Of a DNA stretch of 64,000 bases, positions 34,983-43,910 are shown piece by piece. Origin of the DNA: Pusillimonas noertemannii (GTDB lineage Bacteria > Pseudomonadota > Gammaproteobacteria > Burkholderiales > Burkholderiaceae_B); contig NZ_QEKO01000002.1 in the NCBI RefSeq assembly GCF_003096595.1, positions 683,064-747,063 on the forward strand, given 5' to 3'. The notes below the pieces were generated by a model that did not search any database, was not told where the DNA came from, and saw only the letters and a program-made list of their open reading frames with translations. Within the stretch, counting starts at the first letter, position 1, and each line of letters begins with the position of its first letter. Both the position numbers and the translations under genes were made by a program.

Positions 34983-36005
34983 ATGGCCTCTATCGGCACA
35001 CCTTTGCTCTGGACGCTGTTCACAGTGTTCGTCCTGATCGCGCTCGCGATCGATTTCATTGCACTCAACCGCCAAGGCTCGCATGCCGTCAGCATGCGGG
35101 AAGCCACCATCTGGTCGCTGATCTGGGTGGCCGTATCTTTTCTGTTTGTCGGCTGGATGTGGTGGTACCTGGGCGGCACCGGCGCCGATCCCGTTTCCCG
35201 CAACCTGGCCAACGCCAAGGCGCTGGAGTTCATCACCGGCTACCTGGTCGAAAAGGCGCTTGCGGTGGACAACATCTTTGTGTTCCTGATGATCTTCACC
35301 TATTTCGCCGTGCCCGCGCCCTTCCAGAAGCGGGCCTTGATGATAGGCATTCTAAGCGCCTTGGTCTTGCGCGCCGTCATGATCCTGGTGGGCGCCTGGC
35401 TGATCGTCCGGTTTCACTGGCTGATGTACGTGTTCGGCGTGTTCCTGGTGTTCACCGGATTCAAGATGTGGCGGGCGGCCGGCCAGGAGCCGGACCTTGG
35501 GAACAACCCCGCGCTTCGCTGGATCAACAAGCGCTTCAAGATCTCGGCCGAGTACGACGGAGAAAAGTTCTTCACCTGGGCCAATGGAATCAAGATGGCC
35601 ACCCCGCTGCTTGTCGTGATCGTGCTGATCGGCATTGTGGACGTGGTGTTCGCGGTGGACTCGATCCCCGCCATCTTCGCCATTACGACCGACCCCTTCA
35701 TTGTGCTTACCTCGAACGTCTTTGCGATACTGGGCCTGCGGGCCATGTATTTCCTGTTGGCCGGCGTGCACGAACGGTTCCATCTGCTTTCGTACGGGCT
35801 GGCTGTCATCCTGGTGTTCATCGGCGCCAAGATGCTGCTTATCGACATCTACAAGATACCCGTCGCCTGGTCCCTGGGCTTTACGGTCAGCGCGCTTGCC
35901 GCCGCCATGGCGCTGTCGCTGAAGATACCGGCCAAGCAGGGCCAGGCCCGGTCGGCGTTTCCGTTCAGGCCCAAGCGTGAGGACAAGTCTGGTACAAAGG
36001 AGTAG
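34983..36005 (+). CDS. TerC/Alx-family membrane protein (probable Mn exporter)
   Basis: The 340-residue protein is a TerC-family integral membrane protein with about nine helices. It has the acidic signatures VEKALAVDNIFVFLMIF near 90-106 and VDVVFAVDSIPAIFAI near 218-233, where conserved Asp residues probably bind the cation. Alx and related proteins export Mn2+ or help metalate exported enzymes. The riboswitch just upstream strongly supports control by Mn2+. The ATG is 54 bases after the aptamer. Confidence 0.9.
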   Translation: MASIGTPLLWTLFTVFVLIALAIDFIALNRQGSHAVSMREATIWSLIWVAVSFLFVGWMWWYLGGTGADPVSRNLANAKALEFITGYLVEKALAVDNIFVFLMIFTYFAVPAPFQKRALMIGILSALVLRAVMILVGAWLIVRFHWLMYVFGVFLVFTGFKMWRAAGQEPDLGNNPALRWINKRFKISAEYDGEKFFTWANGIKMATPLLVVIVLIGIVDVVFAVDSIPAIFAITTDPFIVLTSNVFAILGLRAMYFLLAGVHERFHLLSYGLAVILVFIGAKMLLIDIYKIPVAWSLGFTVSALAAAMALSLKIPAKQGQARSAFPFRPKREDKSGTKE

Positions 36006-36068
36006 GCGCCAGGCCCTGGCGGCAAGACCGGCCTGGAGTTTCGACCGTATTTCTTATTGGGGATGACG

Positions 36069-36554
36069 ATGATCAGCGAACAAGATCGCCAATACCTCAG
36101 GCGCAGCATCGAACTGGCGGAAGCGGCGTTGGCCGCAGGCGACAAGCCGTTTGGATCGGTGCTTGTATCAGCTGGGGGCGAAGTATTGTTTGAAGACCAC
36201 AACCGCGTTTCAAGCGGCGACGCCACCCAGCACCCCGAGTTCGCCATAGCCCGATGGGCGGCGCAGAACATGAGCCCCGAAGAGCGCGCGCAAGCAACGG
36301 TTTACACCTCGGGCGAACACTGCGCCATGTGCTCCGCCGCCCACGGCTGGGCCGGGCTTGGCCGCATCGTCTATGCCAGCTCTTCGGCGCAACTGCGCAG
36401 CTGGCTGTCGGCGCTGGGCGTTGCGCCCTCGCCAGTGCGCGTCTTGCCGATAAGCGACGTCATTGCGGATGCGGTGGTCGACGGGCCGGACGATGAGCTT
36501 GCCGAACAGGTGCACGAGCTTCAGGTTCGGTACTACGCCAAGGGTGAGCGCTAG
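36069..36554 (+). CDS. Nucleoside/cytidine deaminase-like zinc enzyme
   Basis: The 161-residue protein has the zinc-deaminase motifs HPEFA (His near 57, with the proton-shuttle Glu) and GEHCAMC (about 83-89), where the usual PC-xx-C is HC-xx-C. It resembles guanine/cytosine or tRNA-adenosine deaminase relatives, with a typical DKPFGSVLVSAGGEVLFE beta region near 25. Substrate is uncertain. The ATG at 36069 was chosen over 36063 and a TTG at 36057 for its spacing from GGGGA. Confidence 0.82.
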   Translation: MISEQDRQYLRRSIELAEAALAAGDKPFGSVLVSAGGEVLFEDHNRVSSGDATQHPEFAIARWAAQNMSPEERAQATVYTSGEHCAMCSAAHGWAGLGRIVYASSSAQLRSWLSALGVAPSPVRVLPISDVIADAVVDGPDDELAEQVHELQVRYYAKGER

Positions 36555-36611
36555 GCTTCAGGGGTGCGGTGCGGTCGGCGCTGCAGAAGATCAACTTGGA
36601 GCAAACGGGCT

Positions 36612-36842
36612 TTAATCGCGCTCATTGGCTTGGTCACGACTAAGGCGGAAATCGGCGGGCAGTTTCCCCCGGAACGCGCTCAGTCGCTTGGTCTGCTCAA
36701 GCTGCATTTCGTGCACCTGAAGATGGCGCAACGCGTCGAACTCGCCCATGCGGCGCTTGCTGATAAGCCCGGCATTGTGCAAACCAAGGGCAGTGTCGTG
36801 CATTTCGTCCAGAATGCGGCTGTTATGTTTGCTTGATGTCAT
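36612..36842 (-). CDS. Degenerate HTH antitoxin-like protein (orphan)
   Basis: The 76-residue protein starts at ATG 36842 with GGAG 7 bases upstream. Residues 5-45 (ILDEMHDTALGLHNAGLISK, then FDALRHLQVHEM) match the N-terminus of HigA/NadS-type antitoxin regulators. The family's C-terminal helix-turn-helix is missing, since the sequence drifts to FRGKLPADFRLSRDQANERD. No toxin gene is adjacent. It is probably a decayed remnant, though it may still be translated. Confidence 0.55.
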   Translation of the reverse strand: MTSSKHNSRILDEMHDTALGLHNAGLISKRRMGEFDALRHLQVHEMQLEQTKRLSAFRGKLPADFRLSRDQANERD

Positions 36843-36875
36843 CACTTATCTCCACGAGTTTAGTCAGTTTAGGCT

Positions 36876-37526
36876 CTAAACAACCTTGGGATCCAGCTCG
36901 CGCCACTGCCCTGGCGCCAGCCCGTCCAATCCCCATGGGCCTATTCGCACCCGAACCAAGCGCAACGTGGGCAAGCCGACCGCGGCGGTCATTCTTCGCA
37001 CCTGACGGTTGCGGCCTTCGTGTATCGTCAATTCAAGCCAAGCGGTCGGAATGCTTTTTCGGAACCGCACCGGTGGATTGCGAGGCCAGATGTCGGGCTC
37101 GTCGATCAGGCGAGCCTGGGCCGGCAGCGTGGGGCCGTCCTTCAGCACAATACCTCGACGCAAACTCTGCAGTTGCTCCGGGCTGGGCTGGCCTTCTACC
37201 TGAACCCAGTAGGTCTTGGCCAATTTATACCGAGGGTCCGAAATGCGGGCTTGTAGACGGCCGTCATTGGTCAGCAGCAGCAGACCCTCGCTATCCCGAT
37301 CCAGGCGGCCGGCGGGGTAGACGTCGGCCACGTCGACGAAATCTTTGAGTGTGGCACGCCCTTGGTCGTCGCTGAACTGAGCCAGTACGTCGAAGGGCTT
37401 GTTCAGCATCAATAGCCGTGGCGTGGCGGGGGCCGCTTGGCGCACCGGCCGCCGGGCCCTATCGGGCTTTGGCCTATGGTTTCCAAGCTGGCCGGATTTC
37501 GGCGCGATCAAAATGGAATCGATCAT
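36876..37526 (-). CDS. rluE: rRNA pseudouridine synthase, RsuA/RluE family
   Basis: The 216-residue protein has the RsuA-family active site [20 protein letters not shown] (catalytic Asp near 76) and the C-terminal signature [15 protein letters not shown] near 173. It has no N-terminal S4 domain, as in RluE/RluB-short enzymes, which modify 23S rRNA (RluE makes pseudouridine 2457 in E. coli). The ATG at 37526 was chosen; a GTG at 37532 is possible. The gene symbol rests on domain layout only. Confidence 0.8.
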   Translation of the reverse strand: MIDSILIAPKSGQLGNHRPKPDRARRPVRQAAPATPRLLMLNKPFDVLAQFSDDQGRATLKDFVDVADVYPAGRLDRDSEGLLLLTNDGRLQARISDPRYKLAKTYWVQVEGQPSPEQLQSLRRGIVLKDGPTLPAQARLIDEPDIWPRNPPVRFRKSIPTAWLELTIHEGRNRQVRRMTAAVGLPTLRLVRVRIGPWGLDGLAPGQWRELDPKVV

Positions 37527-37661
37527 CAGCACCCGCGTGGGGCAATGGCCTTGAGTATATCAACTATGACTGCCCGCTATAGAAGAAAGCGCTCGCCAGG
37601 CATCAATATGGCGACCATCCATAGATATAATGCCCGGACGACCTCTTAAGGAAAGCTCTGG

Positions 37662-38603
37662 ATGTCCGTCTTCCCATTGTGGCTGCGCGGCGGCTTGATG
37701 CTTGCAGCCACAGCCATGACCTGGGGAGGCATGTTCCCCGTCATGAAACCGCTGCTTGAGCACGTCGACCCGTTCACTATTGCGTTGATCCGCTTCGGAT
37801 TTTCCGTACCGATTCTAATTGCAATCCTGTTGTTCATCGAAGGCCCCTCAGCGCTAAACACCCAGGGCAAAGCGCTTCGACTCTGGTGGCTGGGCACGCT
37901 TGGTTTCTTCGGTTTCGGAGTGCTGGCCATCTTCGGCCTCGAATCCATCCGACCAGAGCATGCGGCTGTCGTACCGGCACTGATGCCCCTGATTTCCATT
38001 GTGGTGATATCGGTGCGCACACGCCGCCCGCCAAGACCGCCCGCTTTGCTTGCAATCGCATTGGGCCTTGCAGGGGTTACCCTGGTGGCGTCCCGCGGTG
38101 ATCCGGCAGCCCTATTGCATGGCACCGAAACGCGTGGCTTGGCGCTGGTTTTCGTTGGGGTAACCTCCTGGGTATTCTATACATTGGCAGCGGCAGAGTT
38201 TCCAAGTTGGTCGGGTCTGCGCTACACCACACTTACCCTTACACTGGCCGTACTAAGCATTCTCGCCATGCAAGTTATTGCGTTGGCCTTGGGCGCCATC
38301 AAATTGCCGACCCTGGCCACGCTCGTCAGTTTCACTCCGTCGTTCGGCTACCTGGTACTCCTCGCGTCCGTCATGGGATTTCTTTTTTGGAATGCCGGCA
38401 TGCGCGCGCTAGGCCCCGCCCATGGGGTATTGTTTATCAATCTCGTGCCTGTAACCGCGTTCTCGGTCTCGTTGATGCAAGGACACATCCCAACAGGGTG
38501 GGAGCTAGCGGGGGTAGCCCTGGTGATCAGCGCGTTGGTACTGAACAGCTTCTCTACCAAGAGGCAAACCTCAAAGGCTCAACTCGCCAGCATCAATGGA
38601 TGA
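37662..38603 (+). CDS. EamA/DMT-family transporter
   Basis: The 313-residue protein has about ten transmembrane helices in two EamA repeats (about 8-140 and 158-297). The motifs TWGGMFPVMKPLLEHVDPFT near 20 and FWNAGMRALGPAHGVLFINL near 240 match the drug/metabolite exporter family. AAGGAAAG precedes the ATG. It converges on an alpha/beta hydrolase gene. The exported molecule is unknown. Confidence 0.85.
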   Translation: MSVFPLWLRGGLMLAATAMTWGGMFPVMKPLLEHVDPFTIALIRFGFSVPILIAILLFIEGPSALNTQGKALRLWWLGTLGFFGFGVLAIFGLESIRPEHAAVVPALMPLISIVVISVRTRRPPRPPALLAIALGLAGVTLVASRGDPAALLHGTETRGLALVFVGVTSWVFYTLAAAEFPSWSGLRYTTLTLTLAVLSILAMQVIALALGAIKLPTLATLVSFTPSFGYLVLLASVMGFLFWNAGMRALGPAHGVLFINLVPVTAFSVSLMQGHIPTGWELAGVALVISALVLNSFSTKRQTSKAQLASING

Positions 38604-38668
38604 CAGATAGCGCAGTCACAATCGTTTTCGCAAAGAGGTATCTCGATGATCGGGATATTGGCTGGCGA

Positions 38669-39589
38669 CTACACCAGAAAGCTTTCCACAGCCTGGGCCA
38701 GAATACCCGGTTGATCCAAATGAACCATATGCCCGCAATCATCGATGCGCAGCCGCTGCAGAGACTTTATCCTGCCCAGGCGGGCTTCGAATTCTTCACG
38801 CGAGTAGCGCTCGGGGCTCAGCGGAGTCTGTTCCGGTTTGTCCCCTTCCACCCATAGCACGCTAGCTTGAATTTTTTCCCAGGCGGCAAGCACCTCATCA
38901 CAGCGATACAGTATCGGGTTCACGCGCTTATGCGCTGCATCCGCCCTCACATGCCAGCGCCCGTCTGCTTTGCGTTCAGCCCATTCCCCCGCAAGCCATA
39001 GGGCGAACCCTTCATCCATGTGGGGGCTGCGTTTCAGCAGGTGGCCGGCGACCTCTTGCACGCTAGCAAACGTGCGGATCGCAACCGGCGTCTTCAGTTC
39101 TGAAAGCCATTGAGCCAATCTGCCCGGCGCCTGAGACGGCAACGTTCGCGCAAGCCCGAACCCCTCGACATTGACCAGGCGCCGGATACGTTCGGGACAC
39201 GTTCCGGCATAAATCATCGCGATGTTACCGCCCATGCTGTGACCCAGAAGGTCGATCGGCGCATTCGGCGAGATATGGTCAATGACCGCATCGAGATCGG
39301 CGTAATAATCGTAGAACCAGTAACTATCGCTGGGCCGCGACGCCCTGCTTCCTCCGAAGCCCCGCCAGTCCAAGGCAACGACCTCGCGCTCTGTGCCCAA
39401 CGCATCGACAAAGCGCTGAAAAGACGCTCCCATGTCCATCCAGCCATGTGCGAGAAGCAGCGGAGGTGCGCTCATGCTCGAACTTTCTTGCGCCAGCCAG
39501 CGGCGAAGTCGATACGACACGTCGCCTCGGATCTGGATTTGCTCGATGGTGCCGGGTCTGTGCGGGGTATAGGAAGATGTTGTATTCAT
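38669..39589 (-). CDS. Alpha/beta hydrolase
   Basis: The 306-residue protein has an alpha/beta-hydrolase fold with the oxyanion-region motif LLLAHGWMDMGASFQ near 44, nucleophile elbow LLGHSMGGNIA (Ser near 121) and catalytic His in CGHMVHLDQP near 290. It resembles epoxide hydrolases and meta-cleavage hydrolases in general layout, but no specific substrate can be inferred. It is monocistronic and faces away from the ParDE locus. Confidence 0.82.
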   Translation of the reverse strand: MNTTSSYTPHRPGTIEQIQIRGDVSYRLRRWLAQESSSMSAPPLLLAHGWMDMGASFQRFVDALGTEREVVALDWRGFGGSRASRPSDSYWFYDYYADLDAVIDHISPNAPIDLLGHSMGGNIAMIYAGTCPERIRRLVNVEGFGLARTLPSQAPGRLAQWLSELKTPVAIRTFASVQEVAGHLLKRSPHMDEGFALWLAGEWAERKADGRWHVRADAAHKRVNPILYRCDEVLAAWEKIQASVLWVEGDKPEQTPLSPERYSREEFEARLGRIKSLQRLRIDDCGHMVHLDQPGILAQAVESFLV

Positions 39590-39739
39590 GCCATGATGTT
39601 AACGCTTGACGGCGGGTTGCTGGTTCCCCTTTTGCTGGGGCATCGACATTCAACGTCAGCACTGATGCACGACCCAATCGCTCTTCCTTCGCTGTCCCGG
39701 CGCACACGCCCGGCACGGAAAGGAGACCGTTCTCAAGAA

Positions 39740-39769
39740 TACCAATTTTTGGTACGATCAAATCATCGT
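39740..39769. promoter_or_regulatory. Tandem palindromes before parDE
   Basis: Two adjoining palindromes share one base: TACCAA-TTT-TTGGTA (39740-39754) and ACGAT-N6-ATCGT (39754-39769). They lie 22-51 bases upstream of the ParD start and are likely operator sites for autorepression by the RHH antitoxin and its toxin complex. Confidence 0.6.
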
Positions 39770-39790
39770 TATTGCCGAAATAGGCCTCTC

Positions 39791-40036
39791 ATGCCACGCA
39801 ACACATCCGTCTCCTTGGGTGACCACTTTATAGAATTCGTCGACAGCCAAGTATCGTCCGGGCGCTATGGATCGGCCAGCGAAGTGGTGCGGGCCGGCTT
39901 GCGCATGCTTGAATCCCACGAAAACCAGGTTCGCGCACTGCAAGAAGCCCTGAAAGCGGGTGAAGACTCTGGCGCAGCCGTTCCTTTCGACACCACATCC
40001 TTCCTGAAGCGGATGCGCACCTCGCATGTCCGCTAA
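39791..40036 (+). CDS. parD: Type II antitoxin, ParD/CC2985-like ribbon-helix-helix protein
   Basis: The 81-residue protein has an N-terminal ribbon-helix-helix (RNTSVSLGDHFIEFVDSQVS, then YGSASEVVRAGLRMLE, about residues 3-42) and an acidic/helical toxin-binding tail ending LKRMRTSHVR. It would bind and neutralise the adjacent ParE and repress the promoter. The start at 39791 was chosen because longer in-frame starts run through unrelated sequence. It overlaps parE by 11 bases. Confidence 0.88.
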   Translation: MPRNTSVSLGDHFIEFVDSQVSSGRYGSASEVVRAGLRMLESHENQVRALQEALKAGEDSGAAVPFDTTSFLKRMRTSHVR

Positions 40037-40325
40037 AAAGCGCCAAATCAAACTCAGGCCTCTAGCTGAAGCCGACCTTGAGCAAATCTGGCTCTACACG
40101 TTCAAGCACTGGTCTCTTGAGCAAGCCGATACATATGTACGCGACCTTACCGCCGCGATGGAAGACCTCGCGTGCAATGCCAAAACGGGCCGCGTATGCA
40201 GTGTTCGGGAAGGCTATTATCAGTACGCCGTCGGCTCCCACATTATGTTCTACCGCATGACACCCGACGCGTTGGATATCACCCGTATTTTGCACCAGCG
40301 CATGGATGTCGAGAGGCATCTGTAA
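40026..40325 (+). CDS. parE: Type II toxin, ParE/RelE superfamily
   Basis: The 99-residue protein has the ParE signatures LRPLAEADLEQIWLYTFKHW (about 10-29) and the C-terminal ITRILHQRMDVERHL. ParE toxins poison DNA gyrase; the neighbouring RHH antitoxin defines it as ParDE rather than RelBE. The start overlaps parD, giving coupled translation. The pair looks intact and so probably functional. Confidence 0.9.
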   Translation: MSAKKRQIKLRPLAEADLEQIWLYTFKHWSLEQADTYVRDLTAAMEDLACNAKTGRVCSVREGYYQYAVGSHIMFYRMTPDALDITRILHQRMDVERHL

Positions 40326-40365
40326 GCCGCCTCTCATACTCGCTGGGCTATGGCTTCAACCCCCC

Positions 40366-42198
40366 CTACTCCACCGTCACACTCTTCGCCAGATTCCGCG
40401 GCTTATCCACATCAGTCCCCCTTGCGCACGCGGTGTGATACGCCAGCAACTGCAGCGGTATCGTATGCAGCAGCGGCGACAGCTTTCCGTAGTGTTCGGG
40501 CATGCGGATGACGTGCATGCCTTCTTCGCTGGCGATCTTGGTGTCGGCATCGGCGAACACGTACAGCTCGCCGCCGCGGGCGCGCACTTCCTGCATGTTG
40601 GACTTGAGTTTTTCAAGCAGCTCGTCGCGCGGGGCGATGGTAACCACCGGCATGTGCTCGGTGACCAAAGCCAGGGGGCCGTGCTTGAGTTCGCCGGCGG
40701 GGTAGGCTTCGGCGTGGATGTAGCTGATCTCTTTGAGCTTGAGGGCGCCTTCGAGGGCGATGGGGTAATGCATGCCGCGCCCCAGGAACAGGGCGTTTTC
40801 CTTGGCGGCGAAGCGGTCAGCCCAGGCCATGATCTGCGGCTCTAGCGCCAGCACGGCCTGGATGGCAACGGGCAGGTGGCGCAAGGCCTTCAGGCCCTCG
40901 GCCTCTTGCTCATCGGCAAGCCGGCCCTTTGATTGCGCCAGGGCCAGGGTCAGCAGGTACAGGGCGGTCAGCTGGGTGGTGAAGGCCTTGGTAGAGGCCA
41001 CGCCGATTTCAACGCCGGCGCGGGTGATGTAGTTCAGCTTGCACTCGCGCACCATGGCGCTGGTGGACACATTGCAGATGGTCAGCGTGTTTTCCATGCC
41101 CAGGCCGCGGGCGTGCTTGAGGGCGGCCAGGGTGTCGGCGGTTTCGCCCGACTGGGAGATGGTCACCACCAGGCTGCGCGGGTTGGGCACGCTGTCGCGG
41201 TAGCGGTATTCGCTGGCGATCTCGACGTTGACGGGTATCTTGGCGATGGATTCGATCCAGTACTTGGCGGTAAGGCCCGCGTAATAGCTGGTGCCGCAGG
41301 CCAGTATGAGCAGATTGTCGATTTCCTTGAAGACTTTGTAGGCCTCGTCGCCGAACAGCTCGGGGGTGATGGTCTCGATGTCTTGCAGGGTGTCGGCCAC
41401 GGCGCGGGGCTGCTCGAAGATTTCTTTCTGCATGTAGTGCCGATAGGGGCCCAGCTCGGCGGCGGCGGTGTGCGAATGCACGGTGTGCACGGCGCGCTCT
41501 ACCTGGCGGCCCTGGCCGTCGACGATCCATACGCGCGCCAGTTGCAGGTCGACCACGTCGCCGTCTTCAAGATAGATGATCTGGTCGGTGGTGCCGGCCA
41601 GCGCCAGGGCGTCGGAAGCCAGGAAGTTTTCGTCCTGGCCGCGGCCCACCACCAGAGGCGAGCCCTGGCGGGCGCCCACGACACGGTGGGGCTCGTCGCG
41701 GCAGAACACGGCGATGGCGTAGGCGCCTTCCAAGCGTTGCGTGGCCTGCTGCACGGCGGCGAACAGGTCGCCATCGTAGTTGTGGTCGATGAGATGGGCG
41801 ATGACTTCGGTATCGGTCTGGCTTTCGAACTCGTAACCGGCGGCGCGCAGTTCGCTGCGCAGTTCGTCGTGGTTCTCGATGATGCCGTTGTGCACCAGGG
41901 CAATGCGCGGTTCGCCGCGGTTCTGGCCCGAGAAATGGGGATGGGCATTGTGAGTGGCAGGCGCGCCATGAGTGGCCCAGCGGGTATGGGCTATGCCGGT
42001 GAAGCCGGCCAGCTGTTCTTGCTGGATTTCGCGCTCGAGCTCGGCCACGCGCTGGGTGCTGCGCGTGCGGCGCAGGGCGCCATCTACGTATACGGCCACG
42101 CCGCAGGAGTCATAGCCGCGGTATTCGAGACGCTTGAGGCCCTCGACCAGAATGGGGGTTACGTCGCGCTGGGCGACGGCTCCGACGATGCCGCACAT
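40366..42198 (-). CDS. glmS: Glucosamine-6-phosphate synthase
   Basis: The 610-residue protein makes glucosamine-6-phosphate from fructose-6-phosphate and glutamine, the first step to UDP-GlcNAc. It has the N-terminal glutaminase starting MCGIVGA (nucleophile Cys2), motifs [11 protein letters not shown] and ARWATHG, and two SIS domains ([23 protein letters not shown] near 300-360). It ends KSVTVE, the usual C-terminus. Length is normal. GlmU is at 46693, so both ends of the pathway are nearby. Confidence 0.97.
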   Translation of the reverse strand: MCGIVGAVAQRDVTPILVEGLKRLEYRGYDSCGVAVYVDGALRRTRSTQRVAELEREIQQEQLAGFTGIAHTRWATHGAPATHNAHPHFSGQNRGEPRIALVHNGIIENHDELRSELRAAGYEFESQTDTEVIAHLIDHNYDGDLFAAVQQATQRLEGAYAIAVFCRDEPHRVVGARQGSPLVVGRGQDENFLASDALALAGTTDQIIYLEDGDVVDLQLARVWIVDGQGRQVERAVHTVHSHTAAAELGPYRHYMQKEIFEQPRAVADTLQDIETITPELFGDEAYKVFKEIDNLLILACGTSYYAGLTAKYWIESIAKIPVNVEIASEYRYRDSVPNPRSLVVTISQSGETADTLAALKHARGLGMENTLTICNVSTSAMVRECKLNYITRAGVEIGVASTKAFTTQLTALYLLTLALAQSKGRLADEQEAEGLKALRHLPVAIQAVLALEPQIMAWADRFAAKENALFLGRGMHYPIALEGALKLKEISYIHAEAYPAGELKHGPLALVTEHMPVVTIAPRDELLEKLKSNMQEVRARGGELYVFADADTKIASEEGMHVIRMPEHYGKLSPLLHTIPLQLLAYHTACARGTDVDKPRNLAKSVTVE

Positions 42199-42252
42199 AT
42201 GAACCTCCGATTAAGTTTCCTATCGGCGCATTATGCCCTGGCCCATTTGAAA

Positions 42253-42273
42253 TTTGATTTCCTTATTATCAAA
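42253..42273. promoter_or_regulatory. Inverted repeat between glmS and the Lrp/AsnC gene
   Basis: TTTGAT and ATCAAA are perfect arms 9 bases apart in the AT-rich divergent gap, 55 bases before glmS and 72 before the regulator. It is a candidate Lrp/AsnC site. Confidence 0.45.
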
Positions 42274-42344
42274 TATATGAAAGATGATTTACTTACAGAG
42301 TCGTTATAAAATATTCTTTCTTAAAACTTATACGCAAGAAATAA

Positions 42345-42851
42345 ATGAAAAGCACCCAGCCATCGCGGATCGAGCTTGATGAGCTGGACAGACGCATTCT
42401 GGAACAGTTGCAAGCCGACTGCGCGCTGACCAACCAGGAATTGGCAAGCCGGGTACACGCTTCGCCCCCCACCTGCCTGCGGCGGGTGCGGCGTCTTGTG
42501 GAAGCCGGCGTGATCGAACGGCAGGTAGCCATACTGGCGCCCGAGAAGCTGGGCAGCACGCTTACCGCCATCATAGAAATCACACTTGATGTGCAGGCGG
42601 CCGAAAGCCTGGACAGTTTCGAGCGCAGCCTGGTCGACGAACCGGCGGTGCTGCAGTGCTACCGCGTCTCGCCGGGGCCCGACTTTGTGGTGGTGGCGCA
42701 AGTGCCCGACATGCCGGCCTATCATGCGCTGGTGCGGCGCGCCTTTACTGCGCAGGCGAATGTGCGCAACGTGCGCACCTTCTTTTCCGTACACAGGTCC
42801 AAGTTCGAAACGCGAATCGATGTGTCGGGGCCCGACGGCTCAGCGGCTTGA
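42345..42851 (+). CDS. Lrp/AsnC-family transcriptional regulator
   Basis: The 168-residue protein has an N-terminal helix-turn-helix (about residues 8-60: LDELDRRILEQLQADCALTN, VHASPPTCLRRVRRLVEAGV) and a C-terminal RAM effector domain (about 75-155). Lrp/AsnC proteins respond to amino acids. It is divergent from glmS and its 3' end overlaps the glycosyltransferase gene by 12 bases. The effector is unknown. Confidence 0.9.
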   Translation: MKSTQPSRIELDELDRRILEQLQADCALTNQELASRVHASPPTCLRRVRRLVEAGVIERQVAILAPEKLGSTLTAIIEITLDVQAAESLDSFERSLVDEPAVLQCYRVSPGPDFVVVAQVPDMPAYHALVRRAFTAQANVRNVRTFFSVHRSKFETRIDVSGPDGSAA

Positions 42852-43910
42852 ACCCGGCTGCAGCAGGCGCTGAAACTGGGCCAGGTAGCGGCGGCCCATC
42901 TCTGTAACGTCGTGCTCGGCGCGCACATAGTCATAGGCGCGCTGCGTACACTGCCGGCGAAACGCCTCATCGTCCAGGCAGCGCGCCATGCCCTGCGCCA
43001 AGGCGTGGGCGTCGCCCGTAGGGCACAGCACACCGCGGCCATCGGCCAGGCTTTCCTTCAGGCCGCCTGCATCAGTGGAAACCACCGGCACGCGCTGCAG
43101 GAAGGCGTCCAGCACACTGCTGCCCAGGGCCTCTTCACGCGAACTCATGACGAAGACATCGAAGACACTGTAGAAATCCTCGACACCCTTGCGAAAGCCA
43201 GCAAAGAGATAAATGTCTTGCAGACCAAGGCGCTGCACTTCGGCATGGGCTTCGGCTTCGTGGCTGCCGCCGGCTCCGAAGTGCACGAAGACAAAGTCGT
43301 TGCGCAAGCGCGCCAGCTCGCCCACGGCGCGTATCAGGGTAAGCGGATCTTTGTCGCTGACCAGGGCGGCAGAAGTGGCCAACACCTTTTTGCCACGCAA
43401 ACCCAGCTCGTCACGCAGTCTTTCCACGCTGGAGCGGTCGATTTCATGCGGCTCGACGGCGCTGCGGATGATGACGGGCTCTATGCCCAGCCGGCGCGGC
43501 TCGGCCGCCGCCATCTCGCTGATGGCCACGAAACAATCAACGCGCCGCCACTTTGCCCCGGTCTTCCATTCGTCGCCCGGCTTGACGGCGAAAGACGTGC
43601 GGCGCGAAAACACCACGGGACGCTTGTGCAGGGCCTTGGTGAGGACAGCCCAGGTAACGGTGTTGGCGGTCTGGGCATGAATGATGTCGTAGCCCAGGCC
43701 GGCGCGGGCCAAAAAACCCAGCTGCGCCGGAACGTTGCGTACGCCATGGGCGACAAAGCCTTCTTCGGCGGCGCGCGCCTGAAGCGGGCCGCCCGCACGG
43801 CACAGCACTTCGGCCTGGTGTCCCGCCGCGCGAAATGCACGCATGCAGTACAGGGTCTGGCGCTCGCCGCCCCGCCAGCCTTTTTCGAAATTGAGCTGGA
43901 GTATCTTCAT
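42840..43910 (-). CDS. GT4-family glycosyltransferase
   Basis: The 356-residue protein has a GT-B fold. The N-terminal half opens [20 protein letters not shown], and the C-terminal nucleotide-sugar site has [20 protein letters not shown] near 254 and [15 protein letters not shown], the retaining GT4 pattern. It likely transfers a sugar to lipopolysaccharide or another glycan. It overlaps the UDP-glucose dehydrogenase stop by 4 bases, so UDP-glucuronate is a plausible donor (inference). Confidence 0.85.
   Translation of the reverse strand: MKILQLNFEKGWRGGERQTLYCMRAFRAAGHQAEVLCRAGGPLQARAAEEGFVAHGVRNVPAQLGFLARAGLGYDIIHAQTANTVTWAVLTKALHKRPVVFSRRTSFAVKPGDEWKTGAKWRRVDCFVAISEMAAAEPRRLGIEPVIIRSAVEPHEIDRSSVERLRDELGLRGKKVLATSAALVSDKDPLTLIRAVGELARLRNDFVFVHFGAGGSHEAEAHAEVQRLGLQDIYLFAGFRKGVEDFYSVFDVFVMSSREEALGSSVLDAFLQRVPVVSTDAGGLKESLADGRGVLCPTGDAHALAQGMARCLDDEAFRRQCTQRAYDYVRAEHDVTEMGRRYLAQFQRLLQPGSSR

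Noticed and set aside
36612-36842. Calling this a functional type II antitoxin
   Set aside because: The C-terminal helix-turn-helix is missing and there is no adjacent toxin.
40933-42309. A 458-codon plus-strand frame opposite glmS
   Set aside because: It is an antisense artefact of the conserved glmS gene.
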